From the NCBI RefSeq assembly GCF_016427605.1, contig NZ_JAELXQ010000001.1, positions 312,860 to 376,859 of the forward strand: a stretch of 64,000 nt of DNA. The letters are read 5' to 3'. This DNA comes from Ochrobactrum sp. Q0168 (GTDB taxonomy: Bacteria > Pseudomonadota > Alphaproteobacteria > Rhizobiales > Rhizobiaceae). The translations under genes were made by a program, and so were the position numbers. Positions 1 through 7,909 of the stretch are shown here, in pieces; within the stretch, counting starts at the first letter, position 1; each line of letters begins with the position of its first letter. The notes under the pieces were generated by a model that was not told the origin of the DNA, did no database searches, and saw only the letters and a program-made list of their open reading frames with translations.

Positions 1-804
1 AAGGAAAAGACCATGGCGGAAAAGATCGACCGCCAGATGACCCATCGCGGCGCGGCGCGTTCGGTGACCGGTCTTGCCTCGATGCTGGCGCATGAGATCA
101 AGAACCCGCTATCGGGTATTCGGGGTGCGGCCCAGTTGCTAGAGCAGGTGGTTGGCGACGAGGATCGCGCGCTGGCACGGCTCATCACCGATGAAACGGA
201 CCGCATCGTATCACTGGTGGACCGGATGGAGGTTTTCTCCGACGAGCGCCCCATCGAGCGCACGGCGGTGAATATTCACGCGGTGCTGGATCATGTGAAA
301 GCCGTGGCCCGCAATGGCTTTGCCCGGCATATCCGCTTCTCGGAAGATTACGATCCATCCTTGCCGCCGGTTTTCGCCAATCGCGACCAGCTGGTGCAGG
401 TGTTTCTCAATCTGGTGAAGAACGCCGCAGAAGCCATTGGGGACCGCGATCACGGCGAAATCCTTCTCTCGACGGCTTACCGCCCGGGTATCCGCCTTCA
501 GGTGCCGGGTGCGCGCGACCGCGTGGCGCTGCCGCTGGAATTTTGCGTACACGACAATGGACCGGGCGTGCCCCAGGATATGCTACCGCATCTCTTCGAT
601 CCGTTTGTGACGACCAAGACCAACGGTTCGGGCCTTGGACTGGCACTGGTGGCGAAAATCATCGGCGATCATGGCGGCATCATCGAATGCGACAGCCATC
701 CCTCGCGCACCACTTTCCGCATTCTCATGCCTGCCTGGAAAAGCTCGGATGTTGCTTCCCGGCCAAGCAAATTCACGACTGATTATACCGGAGACGACGC
801 ATGA
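1..804 (+). CDS. ntrB: Nitrogen regulation sensor histidine kinase NtrB (5' end outside window)
   Basis: The frame is open to the left edge, so this is the C-terminal part of a cytoplasmic histidine kinase that phosphorylates NtrC according to nitrogen status. The HisKA box AHEIKNP, with the phosphoacceptor His encoded near position 91, is followed by the N box [10 protein letters not shown] and the G boxes DNGPGVP and GSGLGLALV of the HATPase domain. The N-terminal PAS domain expected for NtrB lies upstream of the window, so the ATG at 13 is probably internal. The stop overlaps the ntrC start by 4 bp (ATGA), which indicates translational coupling. Confidence 0.93.
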   Translation, partial: KEKTMAEKIDRQMTHRGAARSVTGLASMLAHEIKNPLSGIRGAAQLLEQVVGDEDRALARLITDETDRIVSLVDRMEVFSDERPIERTAVNIHAVLDHVKAVARNGFARHIRFSEDYDPSLPPVFANRDQLVQVFLNLVKNAAEAIGDRDHGEILLSTAYRPGIRLQVPGARDRVALPLEFCVHDNGPGVPQDMLPHLFDPFVTTKTNGSGLGLALVAKIIGDHGGIIECDSHPSRTTFRILMPAWKSSDVASRPSKFTTDYTGDDA

Positions 805-2273
805 TAGCAGGACGCCCGACGGGAACCGTATTGGTGGCGGATGACGACGCGGCGATCCGCACTGTGCTCAATCAGGCGCTTTCTCGGGCCGGTTATGATG
901 TGCGGGTGACATCGAACGCCGCTTCGCTGTGGCGTTGGGTGGCGGCTGGCGATGGCGATTTGGTGATTACCGACGTCATGATGCCGGACGAAAACGCTTT
1001 TGACCTTCTGCCCCGCATCAAGAAAATGCGGCCTGATCTGCCGATTGTGGTGATGAGCGCTCAGAACACGTTCATGACGGCCATTCGCGCCTCCGAAGCG
1101 GGCGCTTACGAATATCTGCCGAAACCGTTCGACCTGACGGAACTGATCAATATTGTCGGTCGCGCTCTGTCCGAACCGAAGCATAAGCCCATTGCCACCC
1201 GTCAGGATGAGCCTGGCGAGAATATGCCGCTTGTCGGTCGCTCGCCTGCGATGCAAGAGATCTATCGCGTTCTGGCGCGTATGATGCAGACCGACCTGAC
1301 GATGATGGTGACGGGCGAATCTGGCACCGGCAAGGAACTGGTCGCGCGCGCGCTGCATGAATATGGCCGTCGTCGCAAGGGACCGTTCGTTGCGATTAAT
1401 ATGGCTGCCATTCCACGCGATCTGATCGAGTCGGAACTGTTCGGTCACGAGAAGGGCGCTTTTACGGGCGCGCAGAATCGCTCGAGCGGGCGCTTCGAGC
1501 AGGCCAATGGCGGCACGCTTTTCCTCGATGAAATCGGCGATATGCCGATGGAAGCGCAAACGCGCCTGCTTCGCGTGTTGCAGCAAGGCGAATATATGAC
1601 CGTCGGCGGGCGTACGCCGATCAAGACCGACGTGCGCATTGTGGCCGCGACGAACAAGGATTTGCGCCAGTTGATCGCGCAGGGGCTGTTCCGCGAAGAT
1701 CTCTATTACCGCCTGAACGTGGTGCCATTGCGGTTACCACCGCTGCGCGAACGCAGTGAGGACGTGCCCGATCTGGTGCGTCATTTCTTCAAGCGTGCCG
1801 CCGAGGAGGGTTTGCCGGAAAAACGCATCACCAATGCCGGTCTAGACATGATGCGCCGGTATCCGTGGCCAGGCAATGTGCGTGAGCTTGAAAATCTGGT
1901 GCGCAGGCTGGCGGCGCTCTATCCGCAGGAAGAGATTTCGCCGGAAATCATCGAAACGGAGCTGAAGGCGGAGCTGTCGAAGCCAGACACGATTCCAGCG
2001 ATGACGGGCGACGCGGAAAACGTCACGATTTCGCAAGCGGTCGAGCAGAACATGCAGCGTTATTTCGCTTCGTTCGGTGCCGACCTGCCGCCGCCGGGAC
2101 TTTATCACCGTGTGCTGGCTGAGCTTGAATATCCGCTGATTCTGGCATGCCTAACGGCAACGCGCGGTAATCAGATCAAGGCAGCAGACCTGCTTGGCCT
2201 CAACCGCAATACGTTGCGCAAGAAAATCCGCGAACTCGGCGTGAATATCTATCGCGGTGGCAAAGGGAACTAA
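801..2273 (+). CDS. ntrC: Nitrogen regulation response regulator NtrC
   Basis: A 490-residue sigma-54-dependent activator of nitrogen assimilation genes. The receiver domain (about 1-125) has the acidic pocket DDD at 14-16 and the phosphoacceptor Asp near residue 58. The AAA+ domain shows Walker A GESGTGKE and the sigma-54 contact loop GAFTGA. A C-terminal Fis-type helix-turn-helix ([16 protein letters not shown]) binds enhancers. The full-length, intact protein is the expected partner of the upstream kinase. In many Rhizobiales ntrYX follows directly, but here the next DNA is a small ORF and then the integrated element. Confidence 0.96.
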   Translation: MIAGRPTGTVLVADDDAAIRTVLNQALSRAGYDVRVTSNAASLWRWVAAGDGDLVITDVMMPDENAFDLLPRIKKMRPDLPIVVMSAQNTFMTAIRASEAGAYEYLPKPFDLTELINIVGRALSEPKHKPIATRQDEPGENMPLVGRSPAMQEIYRVLARMMQTDLTMMVTGESGTGKELVARALHEYGRRRKGPFVAINMAAIPRDLIESELFGHEKGAFTGAQNRSSGRFEQANGGTLFLDEIGDMPMEAQTRLLRVLQQGEYMTVGGRTPIKTDVRIVAATNKDLRQLIAQGLFREDLYYRLNVVPLRLPPLRERSEDVPDLVRHFFKRAAEEGLPEKRITNAGLDMMRRYPWPGNVRELENLVRRLAALYPQEEISPEIIETELKAELSKPDTIPAMTGDAENVTISQAVEQNMQRYFASFGADLPPPGLYHRVLAELEYPLILACLTATRGNQIKAADLLGLNRNTLRKKIRELGVNIYRGGKGN

Positions 2274-2454
2274 GCCAGTTCGCCTGACCGCAATTTTCTT
2301 CTATCGAGCTTTAAGACTGGGTATTATATACTGTCGAACAAAGACTGACTATGAAAGCGCGATCAGACCAAAAATTGATGCTGCTAGAGCAGGGGCTGAG
2401 CTCACACTCCTCCTGGTTGGAGAGCATGCACTAATAGAATGGAATATTGAAAAG

Positions 2455-2583
2455 ATGGAATGGATTCCTGTTGTCTTGATAGCGTTCAAGGTTCTCGTTT
2501 TAGGGACCGCCATGTTCTTCGCCATCAAGTTTCATTACGATGAAGATAAAAAGAAGAAGAATAGCGAAACCAGCGGACAGTAG
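2455..2583 (+). CDS. Small single-span membrane protein
   Basis: A 42-residue ORF starting MEWIPVV, with one hydrophobic helix (about residues 5-27) followed by a charged, Lys-rich tail (DEDKKKK). It lies outside the element, between ntrC and the left attachment site. The topology (short N-terminus, one span, basic cytoplasmic tail) is typical of real small membrane proteins, and I believe similar short proteins occur in related genomes, but I cannot confirm that here. A longer in-frame reading from 2257 overlaps ntrC and is less likely. Function unknown. Confidence 0.55.
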   Translation: MEWIPVVLIAFKVLVLGTAMFFAIKFHYDEDKKKKNSETSGQ

Positions 2584-2724
2584 CGGCTCACACATCGCTA
2601 TTGGCGAATCGGCCTACCTGTCGAAACAATGATCCAATTTGGGATGTAAGTGAGAAAAGCTTCCGAAGTTGATTTTTGTAAAAATTTGAAAATAAACTGA
2701 AATTTCAATTCACGAAGAAAATAC

Positions 2725-2747
2725 TGGTGCCCCCAGAGAGACTCGAA
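2725..2747. repeat. Left attachment-site core (attL)
   Basis: A 23-bp sequence beginning TGGTGCCCCCAGAGAG, identical to 20925-20947 at the 3' end of the tRNA-Thr gene. Flanks diverge on both sides. This is the distal copy of the integration core. Confidence 0.92.
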
Positions 2748-2821
2748 TTGTCGAAACTCTCTGGAGTCACGTCTGTAGTGCGTTGTTTTTAATGTTTTAT
2801 TAGCATTCGCTAAATTTATGC

Positions 2822-2839
2822 TTTGTGACATTGTGACGG
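2822..2839 (+). repeat. Integrase arm-type repeats, left end
   Basis: Two adjacent copies of a TTGTGAC motif (TTTGTGACA then TTGTGACGG), about 75 bp inside the left core. The same motif, TTTGTGACGT, occurs twice about 60-80 bp inside the right core, which suggests arm-binding sites for the integrase. The assignment is by position and repetition only. Confidence 0.5.
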
Positions 2840-2966
2840 GCATAAGTTTGGGGTTCTTTGGCCTGTGGATAACTGCGGCGCTTTATCCCCCGCACACTGC
2901 TTGACGGTTGCACCCCGTTATTATTCCTTGTCGCCCGTAAACACTCATGGGGTTATGGGGACAATC

Positions 2967-3353
2967 ATGAAACTTTCTATGCTCGCTGCCCTTGGCAGCG
3001 TGTTTCTGGTCGGCTGCGCCACCACGAACTACACTCCAATGGAGCGCTATCTAAACCGTTATGCTGGTGCGGAAGTGGCAGCGGTCCAGTGCCCGGCGTA
3101 TGGCGGCTACGGCTCTGCCGTCGCTATGCGATCCGACGCTGAAAAAAATCTAGCGCAAGCTCGGAAGCTTGGCGCAACGGAAGTGGATATTCAAAAGGCG
3201 CGTAGCCGGGTGAATGGCAATTTTACGGGTGCCGTGATTCTCGTCGGGCCGATGCAAGCGTGTAGCTCGTTCATTAATGGTCTTGCGTGGGCTGGCACTA
3301 GTACGCCAGCGCCAGCGACACCAACTACGCCTAACAAGGCTGCAAAAAAATAG
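2967..3353 (+). CDS. Small lipoprotein carried by the integrated element
   Basis: 128 residues. The N-terminus MKLSMLAALGSVFLVGC is a lipoprotein signal peptide with lipobox LVGC, so Cys17 would be lipidated and the protein anchored to a membrane. The ATG at 2967 is preceded by GGGGACA; a longer frame from 2865 lacks a signal sequence. The mature part has no family I recognise and ends in a Pro/Thr/Ala/Lys tail. It stands alone on the plus strand at the extreme left of the element and converges on the DUF2971 gene across a shared terminator. That position is typical of lysogenic-conversion cargo; a surface exclusion role is possible but not shown. Confidence 0.78.
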   Translation: MKLSMLAALGSVFLVGCATTNYTPMERYLNRYAGAEVAAVQCPAYGGYGSAVAMRSDAEKNLAQARKLGATEVDIQKARSRVNGNFTGAVILVGPMQACSSFINGLAWAGTSTPAPATPTTPNKAAKK

Positions 3354-3367
3354 TCTAGAATAATAGA

Positions 3368-3389
3368 AGCCCGCCAATTGGCGGGCTTT
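3368..3389. terminator. Bidirectional terminator between lipoprotein and DUF2971 gene
   Basis: A GC-rich hairpin with arms AAGCCCGCC and GGCGGGCTT around AATT, between convergent genes. Each stem is flanked by short A/T runs, so it can end transcription from both sides. Confidence 0.75.
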
Positions 3390-3407
3390 CGCTCTCTATC
3401 AATGTAG

Positions 3408-4376
3408 TTAATCAACGCGCAATGGGATTTCAGACTTCAAGATGCGCAAGTGCGGCTCCCTTACGCCTTGTAGTCGCAATAAATCAATCATTTCAGTTAT
3501 GTTTTCGTCAGTGCGTTTTGAAGGTCCAAAAATAACGTTAGCGAGAATCGCATCCGGCGTTAAACCAACAAGGCCTTTATCTGGATGGTCCTCCAAAGGA
3601 ATTTCAAACACAGTTTCATTAGTATTGGGCACTAAACGCTTTCTCAGCAAAGTGGGCATTTGTATATTGGTCATATGCAGCACCCTCCATTCTTCTTCCT
3701 CCTTGAATATGGAATGCTTAAGACAGGAAGCGCCGAACAAAATAGCCATAGTCATTAATTGTAGAATGTCACTAGGGTTGGAAAACGCCTTAAGCTCTCT
3801 CGTATTATCCGAAATATTAATTAGAATTTCCTCATATTTGTTCGCCAACTCATTTTTACCGCCGTAGTAAACTGGGCTGGCATAGGCATTCAAAGCATTT
3901 GTTTCTAGTCGAAATGGTTCGACATTGAGAACAAGCGCCACTCCATCTGGCTTACCGTATTCGCGCCACATTGAAAGTCGGCCCATTGGCGTCTCGTGGG
4001 GCCAGTGCTCGGAGAAACACGAAATAAAAACATCGCGCAATACGCGGTTTCTTAAATCGAACCAGCTTTTTTCCAATATCGCTGGCAATGCCGAGTAAAA
4101 TCGGCTTAAAGTTTCTTTCGTTAAATTCTTATGCTTGGCGAGCGCGTAATCCACTGCCTCGATACCGTGTGTTATTTCACGAGTATCATTCATTTTATCG
4201 CTGCTACGCATCCAAACTGTTCGTCCAGAGATTATCAGCTTCGCATTTTCAAAGCGGGTATAGTGAGCGAGCTTCAAATTATTATTATCCATTCGCTGCA
4301 ATGCTTCATGAAGTGTGGGTAAGAATATTTCGGTTATTTTCTGCTTATCCAATTGCCCCTCCATCATCATTTTCAA
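3408..4376 (-). CDS. DUF2971 family protein, probable cargo gene
   Basis: About 322 residues. The segment LAHYTRFENAKLIISGRTVWMRSSDKMND is cut short here but runs in the order expected of DUF2971: an N-terminal HYT motif, a conserved N-D pair, then CFSEHW and MWREYG near the middle. The biochemical activity of this family is not established. The gene is visibly richer in A+T than the late genes of the element and lies at its end, where accessory and defence genes usually sit. The ATG at 4376 lacks a strong ribosome binding site; a GGAGGGG sequence just downstream could instead serve a TTG start near 4353. Exclusion or defence against other phages is a reasonable but unproven guess. Confidence 0.75.
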   Translation of the reverse strand: MKMMMEGQLDKQKITEIFLPTLHEALQRMDNNNLKLAHYTRFENAKLIISGRTVWMRSSDKMNDTREITHGIEAVDYALAKHKNLTKETLSRFYSALPAILEKSWFDLRNRVLRDVFISCFSEHWPHETPMGRLSMWREYGKPDGVALVLNVEPFRLETNALNAYASPVYYGGKNELANKYEEILINISDNTRELKAFSNPSDILQLMTMAILFGASCLKHSIFKEEEEWRVLHMTNIQMPTLLRKRLVPNTNETVFEIPLEDHPDKGLVGLTPDAILANVIFGPSKRTDENITEMIDLLRLQGVREPHLRILKSEIPLRVD

Positions 4377-4438
4377 GTTCGCTCAATTCAAAACTTAACT
4401 TACGCATATCCGAATCTGGATTTCGAACAATGTGACGA

Positions 4439-4576
4439 CTATTGATTATATGCCATAGCTCCGACGTAATTGTTCACGGGAATGACATTTATATGCTTCG
4501 CGAGCGCCAAGCCAATCTCATTCATCGGATCGTAGCCAATTCCAGGAGTGCCATTGAAGGGTAATAGAGTAATCAC
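4439..4576 (-). CDS. 45-residue protein similar to part of the 171-residue protein upstream
   Basis: This short gene has a GTG start that overlaps the previous stop by 4 bp (GTGA), so it looks translationally coupled as the last member of a four-gene unit. The residues GIGYDPMNEIGLALAKHINV, followed by IPV, match the segment IGFDPLNEISLTIAGNLNV, followed by IPG, of the 171-residue protein encoded at 5173-5688. It is either a truncated duplicate or a functional mini-version of that domain. Function unknown. Confidence 0.6.
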   Translation of the reverse strand: MITLLPFNGTPGIGYDPMNEIGLALAKHINVIPVNNYVGAMAYNQ

Positions 4577-4905
4577 TCACATCGGCCCGCCAGTTCAATG
4601 CGCAAAACCTCCGGTAGTCCATCGATGAAACTTTGCTGAATCTGGCGATCTATCCCTTTCATAACGTCGGCTAATTCAGCCGTGCTTATTACGCTCCACA
4701 CGTTCGCGGTACTCAAATCACAAGCCACACCGTAGATTTTGTCATCGTCGGGAATGCCATTCCTATAGGCTTCAAAAAATTGGATAAGCCGGTTTAGTAG
4801 CGCCGCCTTAAATTGCGGCGTAATTTTCTCAGTCCTTTCTTTGATTTTATCAAAATCGGAAGGTGCGGCCCGTTCGAATGGCATTATGAATACAGGTTTC
4901 GTCAT
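4573..4905 (-). CDS. Hypothetical protein of the early region (110 aa)
   Basis: The start MTKPVFIMPF was chosen because its ATG overlaps the upstream stop by 4 bp (ATGA); a longer frame from 4983 would run deep into the neighbour. The protein is soluble, mixed alpha-helical and rich in charged residues. I recognise no domain. It is the third gene of a compact minus-strand unit (5688 to 4439). Confidence 0.68.
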   Translation of the reverse strand: MTKPVFIMPFERAAPSDFDKIKERTEKITPQFKAALLNRLIQFFEAYRNGIPDDDKIYGVACDLSTANVWSVISTAELADVMKGIDRQIQQSFIDGLPEVLRIELAGRCE

Positions 4906-5180
4906 CGGCTTTTCCACGTTTCGATAAGTGCATTTACTTTCGGCTGCACTCGCCGCCTCGCCTCGTTGCGGTCTACCCCGCATAAAAGTAGCTGGTCGTA
5001 ATCGGTCATGAGGTGGCGCATCATGTTCTGCATAGTGATACCCACTGCCTTTCCGAGACTGGCATTTTGCCAGTCTCGTTCTGCAATTTGAGCGACAAAA
5101 TGCGTGACAGCGAAGTCAGGACAGCCGGGATGTTTTTTTCTGATATGCCGCTCTATTGCCTCAACGCTGAATTTAGCCAT
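4902..5180 (-). CDS. Hypothetical protein of the early region (92 aa)
   Basis: Starts MAKFSVEAIERHIRKKHPGC and overlaps the preceding gene by 8 bp and the next by 4 bp. It is basic and helical, with no recognised domain. The tight overlaps support it as a real member of the small early operon of the element. A nucleic-acid-binding role would fit the charge but is not demonstrated. Confidence 0.68.
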   Translation of the reverse strand: MAKFSVEAIERHIRKKHPGCPDFAVTHFVAQIAERDWQNASLGKAVGITMQNMMRHLMTDYDQLLLCGVDRNEARRRVQPKVNALIETWKSR

Positions 5181-5688
5181 GAGGTGCGCCTCTCAGGCGA
5201 CTTTGCAAGATAGCCCAAACTGCACCTGCCAGCGCTTGCGCCCAATAGCGATTATCGCGTAGCTGCCACTCACTATCCGGGATCGAACGTATTTCCTCGA
5301 ACTCCCCGAAAAGCATTTCTCCTATGCGGTCACACATGAGCTTATCAGCATCGTGAGCGCTCAACCCCGCATATCGGTTGTCGCTCTGAAATGCGGGATT
5401 ATGGGGGACCGATCCGGGGATGACATTCAGGTTCCCGGCAATGGTCAGGCTGATTTCGTTGAGCGGATCAAAACCAATTTCGCATACGCCAGTATATGGC
5501 CGCAGAATAATATCTTTGATTTGGTCCAAACAATCCCGCCAAGCTTCATCTGACACGATATGAGGCGATGGATTGCCAAGAACCCGAATAGGTACTGCTG
5601 TGCCTTTCCGCCGATCATTAGCCGGAATGTGCCGAACAACTTCAAGGTCGTTTAGCTTTGCCCGCCGTGTGTTTCTCATTCTACTCAT
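5173..5688 (-). CDS. Hypothetical protein of the early region (171 aa)
   Basis: First gene of the four-gene minus-strand unit that follows the replication gene. The N-terminus MSRMRNTRRAKLND is basic. A central block EIGFDPLNEISLTIAGNL recurs in the 45-residue protein at the end of the same unit, which hints at duplication. There are no membrane segments or catalytic motifs that I recognise. The AT-rich 130 bp upstream could hold its promoter. Confidence 0.68.
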   Translation of the reverse strand: MSRMRNTRRAKLNDLEVVRHIPANDRRKGTAVPIRVLGNPSPHIVSDEAWRDCLDQIKDIILRPYTGVCEIGFDPLNEISLTIAGNLNVIPGSVPHNPAFQSDNRYAGLSAHDADKLMCDRIGEMLFGEFEEIRSIPDSEWQLRDNRYWAQALAGAVWAILQSRLRGAPHG

Positions 5689-5819
5689 TTATTTCGGTCC
5701 TTAATTGAGCGCTTCGGCGCATTACCGCTACTCTAATAAGAATCGATGGATTCTAGATCAATAGTAAAAGTAGAATCTAATCAAATATTATTTTTTATTA
5801 ACTAATTGATTAGTTATTA
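5689..5819. promoter_or_regulatory. AT-rich intergenic region with inverted repeats
   Basis: 131 bp between the replication gene stop and the next minus-strand unit. It contains a GATTCTA/TAGAATC inverted repeat and an AACTAAT/ATTAGTT inverted repeat. It is the likely promoter or operator region for the four small genes. No specific regulator can be named. Confidence 0.4.
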
Positions 5820-7331
5820 TCATTCAGATTTTCTAGCCAGTTCGTGATAACTAAGCGTAATTTTCTTCATTTCTCTATTTAAGTACACAACATTCACTTC
5901 ATTTTTGCTTATCTTCTTTTGTGTCCGGGATAGGTCTTTCAGGATATATGCAGCCAATCCAAGCGGCTCAAAGATCGGCTTCACGTTCGCAAGCGTGGGA
6001 TAGAGTTCCTTTCGCTTGTAGGTACGTGACGCGGATAGGCGCAACGCTTCCGCGAGCTTGTCTTTAAAGCCCGGATCTGATCTCTCCATATCCGGGATGC
6101 ATATGCCGTGAGTGTGAAGCTTGCCCTTGCTGTCAAATTCAAGTGCGAGCGCAATTGCCGGAACATAGCCGAGACAGGCTTGCAAGTGCTTGCGTAGGTG
6201 CCTATCTGCGAAAAGCATAGCCGGAGTTGATGACTTCATAAGTTCGGCGGCGCGATCCTCATGAAAGTCTAAGCTGAAAAACCAGCCGTTATTTTCGTGC
6301 GCCAACATTGAGGAAAGCACGAATTTCCGCTTCCTGTCGGTCAGGCTTTTCCATCTGTGTTGAAACGGATCCGTGAGGTTTTTGGCGTCAAGGAAGTGTT
6401 GAAGGTCTTTCCGCTCTGGTTGGGATGATAAGGCATGGTCACGCGCAACGGTGAATGGTGTCGGCTTGGCGCTGCCAGCATCTGCCCTGTCTAATTGCGG
6501 TGCATCAAAATCACCAAAAGCACCGTAGAGGGAGGCGGGTAACAGTTCGGGCGATTGCGAGCGCTGTTCGCCTTGTAGTGTTGAATTGAGGGAGTTTTGA
6601 CGGGTGGTGAATTGTGTCGCGGCGGGTGTGATTTCTGATAGTGCTATTTTCTCTATTTCTTCTATCTCGTTATGAGGTGTGGAATAGGTATTGAAATCCC
6701 GCACTGGTTGAAATGTATCTCGACCGGTATAACCGAATTGAATTTGTTCAGTATTTTCTGATTTTTTAGTTTCGAGCTTGCGGAATTTTGACGGGTGAAT
6801 AGTGGGCGTCAAAACTCCTTCAAACTCATCGCGGCTAGGCGTCAAAACTCCATCAATTGCAGGCGTCAAAACTCTCTCAATCTGACTGCTTCGAGGAACT
6901 TCGAACGCCGGATTGATAGAGCTTCTGCGAGTGGTCAAATCAAGGAAACGACGCACAAGGGCGCGGTCAATATAACGCTTATGGGATTGCTCGCCGTGGC
7001 GTTCGTCAAACTCTGCTCTGATTTCCCGGATACGGTTAGTCAGATCATCGGCTTCACTAGCGCGGCTCTGATCGATCATAAACTGATAAAGGTCGAGCGT
7101 GGCTTTAAACGTAGCGTTTAATCGCTTTGTATCACGCTCAAGCTCTGGCGCTGAAATCGAAGCAAACGAAAGCGGATCAGGTAGATTAGCTGGAACATCG
7201 TCCAACAAACTATCCAGACTATCTAAATCCGAAAGCAACCGATTGCTGATATAGCCTTGATTTAAGCCTTGCAAATCAAAGTCAAATTCACTATTATCGT
7301 TTTTGGAAATACTACTCATCAAGGTTTCCAT
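5820..7331 (-). CDS. Putative replication initiator with HUH-like motifs
   Basis: 503 residues. The N-terminal half is acidic and low in complexity and contains three GVLTP/RVLTP repeats, which are by-products of DNA iterons. The C-terminal domain shows the order of Rep-type HUH endonucleases: a hydrophobic strand WFFSLDF, an HxH motif in GKLHTHGIC (near residue 406) and a Tyr-xx-Lys motif AAYILKD (near 461). The middle residue of HxH is Thr rather than hydrophobic, so the assignment is tentative. The gene follows the small regulator and precedes the early unit. Five iteron copies lie inside the coding sequence, which suggests that the origin is embedded in the gene, as in lambda O. Confidence 0.6.
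   Translation of the reverse strand: METLMSSISKNDNSEFDFDLQGLNQGYISNRLLSDLDSLDSLLDDVPANLPDPLSFASISAPELERDTKRLNATFKATLDLYQFMIDQSRASEADDLTNRIREIRAEFDERHGEQSHKRYIDRALVRRFLDLTTRRSSINPAFEVPRSSQIERVLTPAIDGVLTPSRDEFEGVLTPTIHPSKFRKLETKKSENTEQIQFGYTGRDTFQPVRDFNTYSTPHNEIEEIEKIALSEITPAATQFTTRQNSLNSTLQGEQRSQSPELLPASLYGAFGDFDAPQLDRADAGSAKPTPFTVARDHALSSQPERKDLQHFLDAKNLTDPFQHRWKSLTDRKRKFVLSSMLAHENNGWFFSLDFHEDRAAELMKSSTPAMLFADRHLRKHLQACLGYVPAIALALEFDSKGKLHTHGICIPDMERSDPGFKDKLAEALRLSASRTYKRKELYPTLANVKPIFEPLGLAAYILKDLSRTQKKISKNEVNVVYLNREMKKITLSYHELARKSE
6586..6880. repeat. Iteron cluster, candidate replication origin inside the rep gene
   Basis: Five copies of a 17-bp motif, CGTCAAAACTCCNTCAA. Three are direct at 6807, 6840 and 6864 (spacing 33 and 24 bp) and two inverted at 6586-6602 and 6777-6793, the last more diverged. 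The direct copies encode VLTP, but the inverted copies encode unrelated residues in another frame, so conservation is at DNA level. An AT-rich stretch (about 6640-6780) lies between them, like an unwinding element. Confidence 0.65.
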
Positions 7332-7347
7332 TCGTTAACTATCTTAA

Positions 7348-7375
7348 AAGCGCTAAGGGCCTCTACCTTGGCGCT
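7348..7375. terminator. Hairpin between regulator and replication gene
   Basis: The stem AAGCGC-TAAGG pairs with CCTTG-GCGCTT around a 7-nt loop. A long T-run follows on the plus strand and four T on the minus strand. It lies between two minus-strand genes, so it may attenuate transcription entering the replication gene. Confidence 0.5.
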
Positions 7376-7415
7376 TTTTTTGTTTCTAGCTCCTTCGTTA
7401 ATGCTGCTGTTTTGT

Positions 7416-7856
7416 TTAATCGGTGCTATCAAGTGCGCGATCAATCTGGCGCGCCAAATCTTCCGCAATGTCAGAATTATACCGCCGAGTAATCCCATTG
7501 GCCGGGATGGTCACTTTGACGCTGCCCGCGGCTCTCGCGACAATAAAATGCCGGTCAATTCTGGTTTCCGAGAATTTCTTATCTGCGGTCGCGGCAAGAT
7601 AGATTGTATCCGCAAGCTGCTTTGTGCGCTCGCGGCTCATGCGTTCGCGTGGTTCATCTGCGAAGCCGATAAGGAAGCTATCGCCATTGCTTCTGATCTC
7701 AAAATCTGGAACGCCGTCTGAAATGACGCCAGCCTTGATCTCGCTGCGGATAAGGTCGCTAAGGTACGCAACTATCGTTGTGTTCTTCGCTTCGAGGATT
7801 TTCTTAAGTTGTACGCCGCGCTCATAGGGCATTTGAATCATGAAAGGCTTTTGCAT
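7416..7856 (-). CDS. Putative ribbon-helix-helix regulator of the element
   Basis: 146 residues. The N-terminal 40 residues (MIQMPYERGVQLKKILEA, then a polar turn and a second helix AYLSDLIRSEI) have the strand-helix-helix pattern of RHH DNA-binding proteins. The rest is mixed alpha/beta with no recognised domain. A 39-bp inverted repeat ends 4 bp before the start codon, and its distal arm carries the AAGGT ribosome binding site, so autoregulation at DNA or RNA level is plausible. With no CI-like repressor elsewhere in the element, this is the best candidate for its switch protein. Confidence 0.55.
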   Translation of the reverse strand: MQKPFMIQMPYERGVQLKKILEAKNTTIVAYLSDLIRSEIKAGVISDGVPDFEIRSNGDSFLIGFADEPRERMSRERTKQLADTIYLAATADKKFSETRIDRHFIVARAAGSVKVTIPANGITRRYNSDIAEDLARQIDRALDSTD

Positions 7857-7860
7857 TTTT

Positions 7861-7899
7861 ACCTTAAGCTATAGTCTTTTATACACTATAGCTTAAGGT
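7861..7899. promoter_or_regulatory. 39-bp inverted repeat upstream of the RHH-like gene
   Basis: Two perfect 15-bp arms, ACCTTAAGCTATAGT and ACTATAGCTTAAGGT, flank a 9-bp centre CTTTTATAC. There is no T-run after the stem in the direction of transcription (AAAAATG follows), so it is not a standard terminator. It can be an operator, an RNA hairpin hiding the ribosome binding site, or a nick-site hairpin for the putative HUH protein. Confidence 0.75.
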
Positions 7900-7909
7900 G
7901 ATGCCGAAA

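Larger units (their letters stand above)
2584..2966. other. Intergenic region containing the left attachment site
   Basis: No convincing gene. It contains the left copy of the attachment core (2725-2747) and two integrase arm-type repeats (2822-2839). It also includes the upstream region of the lipoprotein gene. A single perfect 9-bp DnaA-box-like sequence at 2864-2872 is probably chance. Confidence 0.6.
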
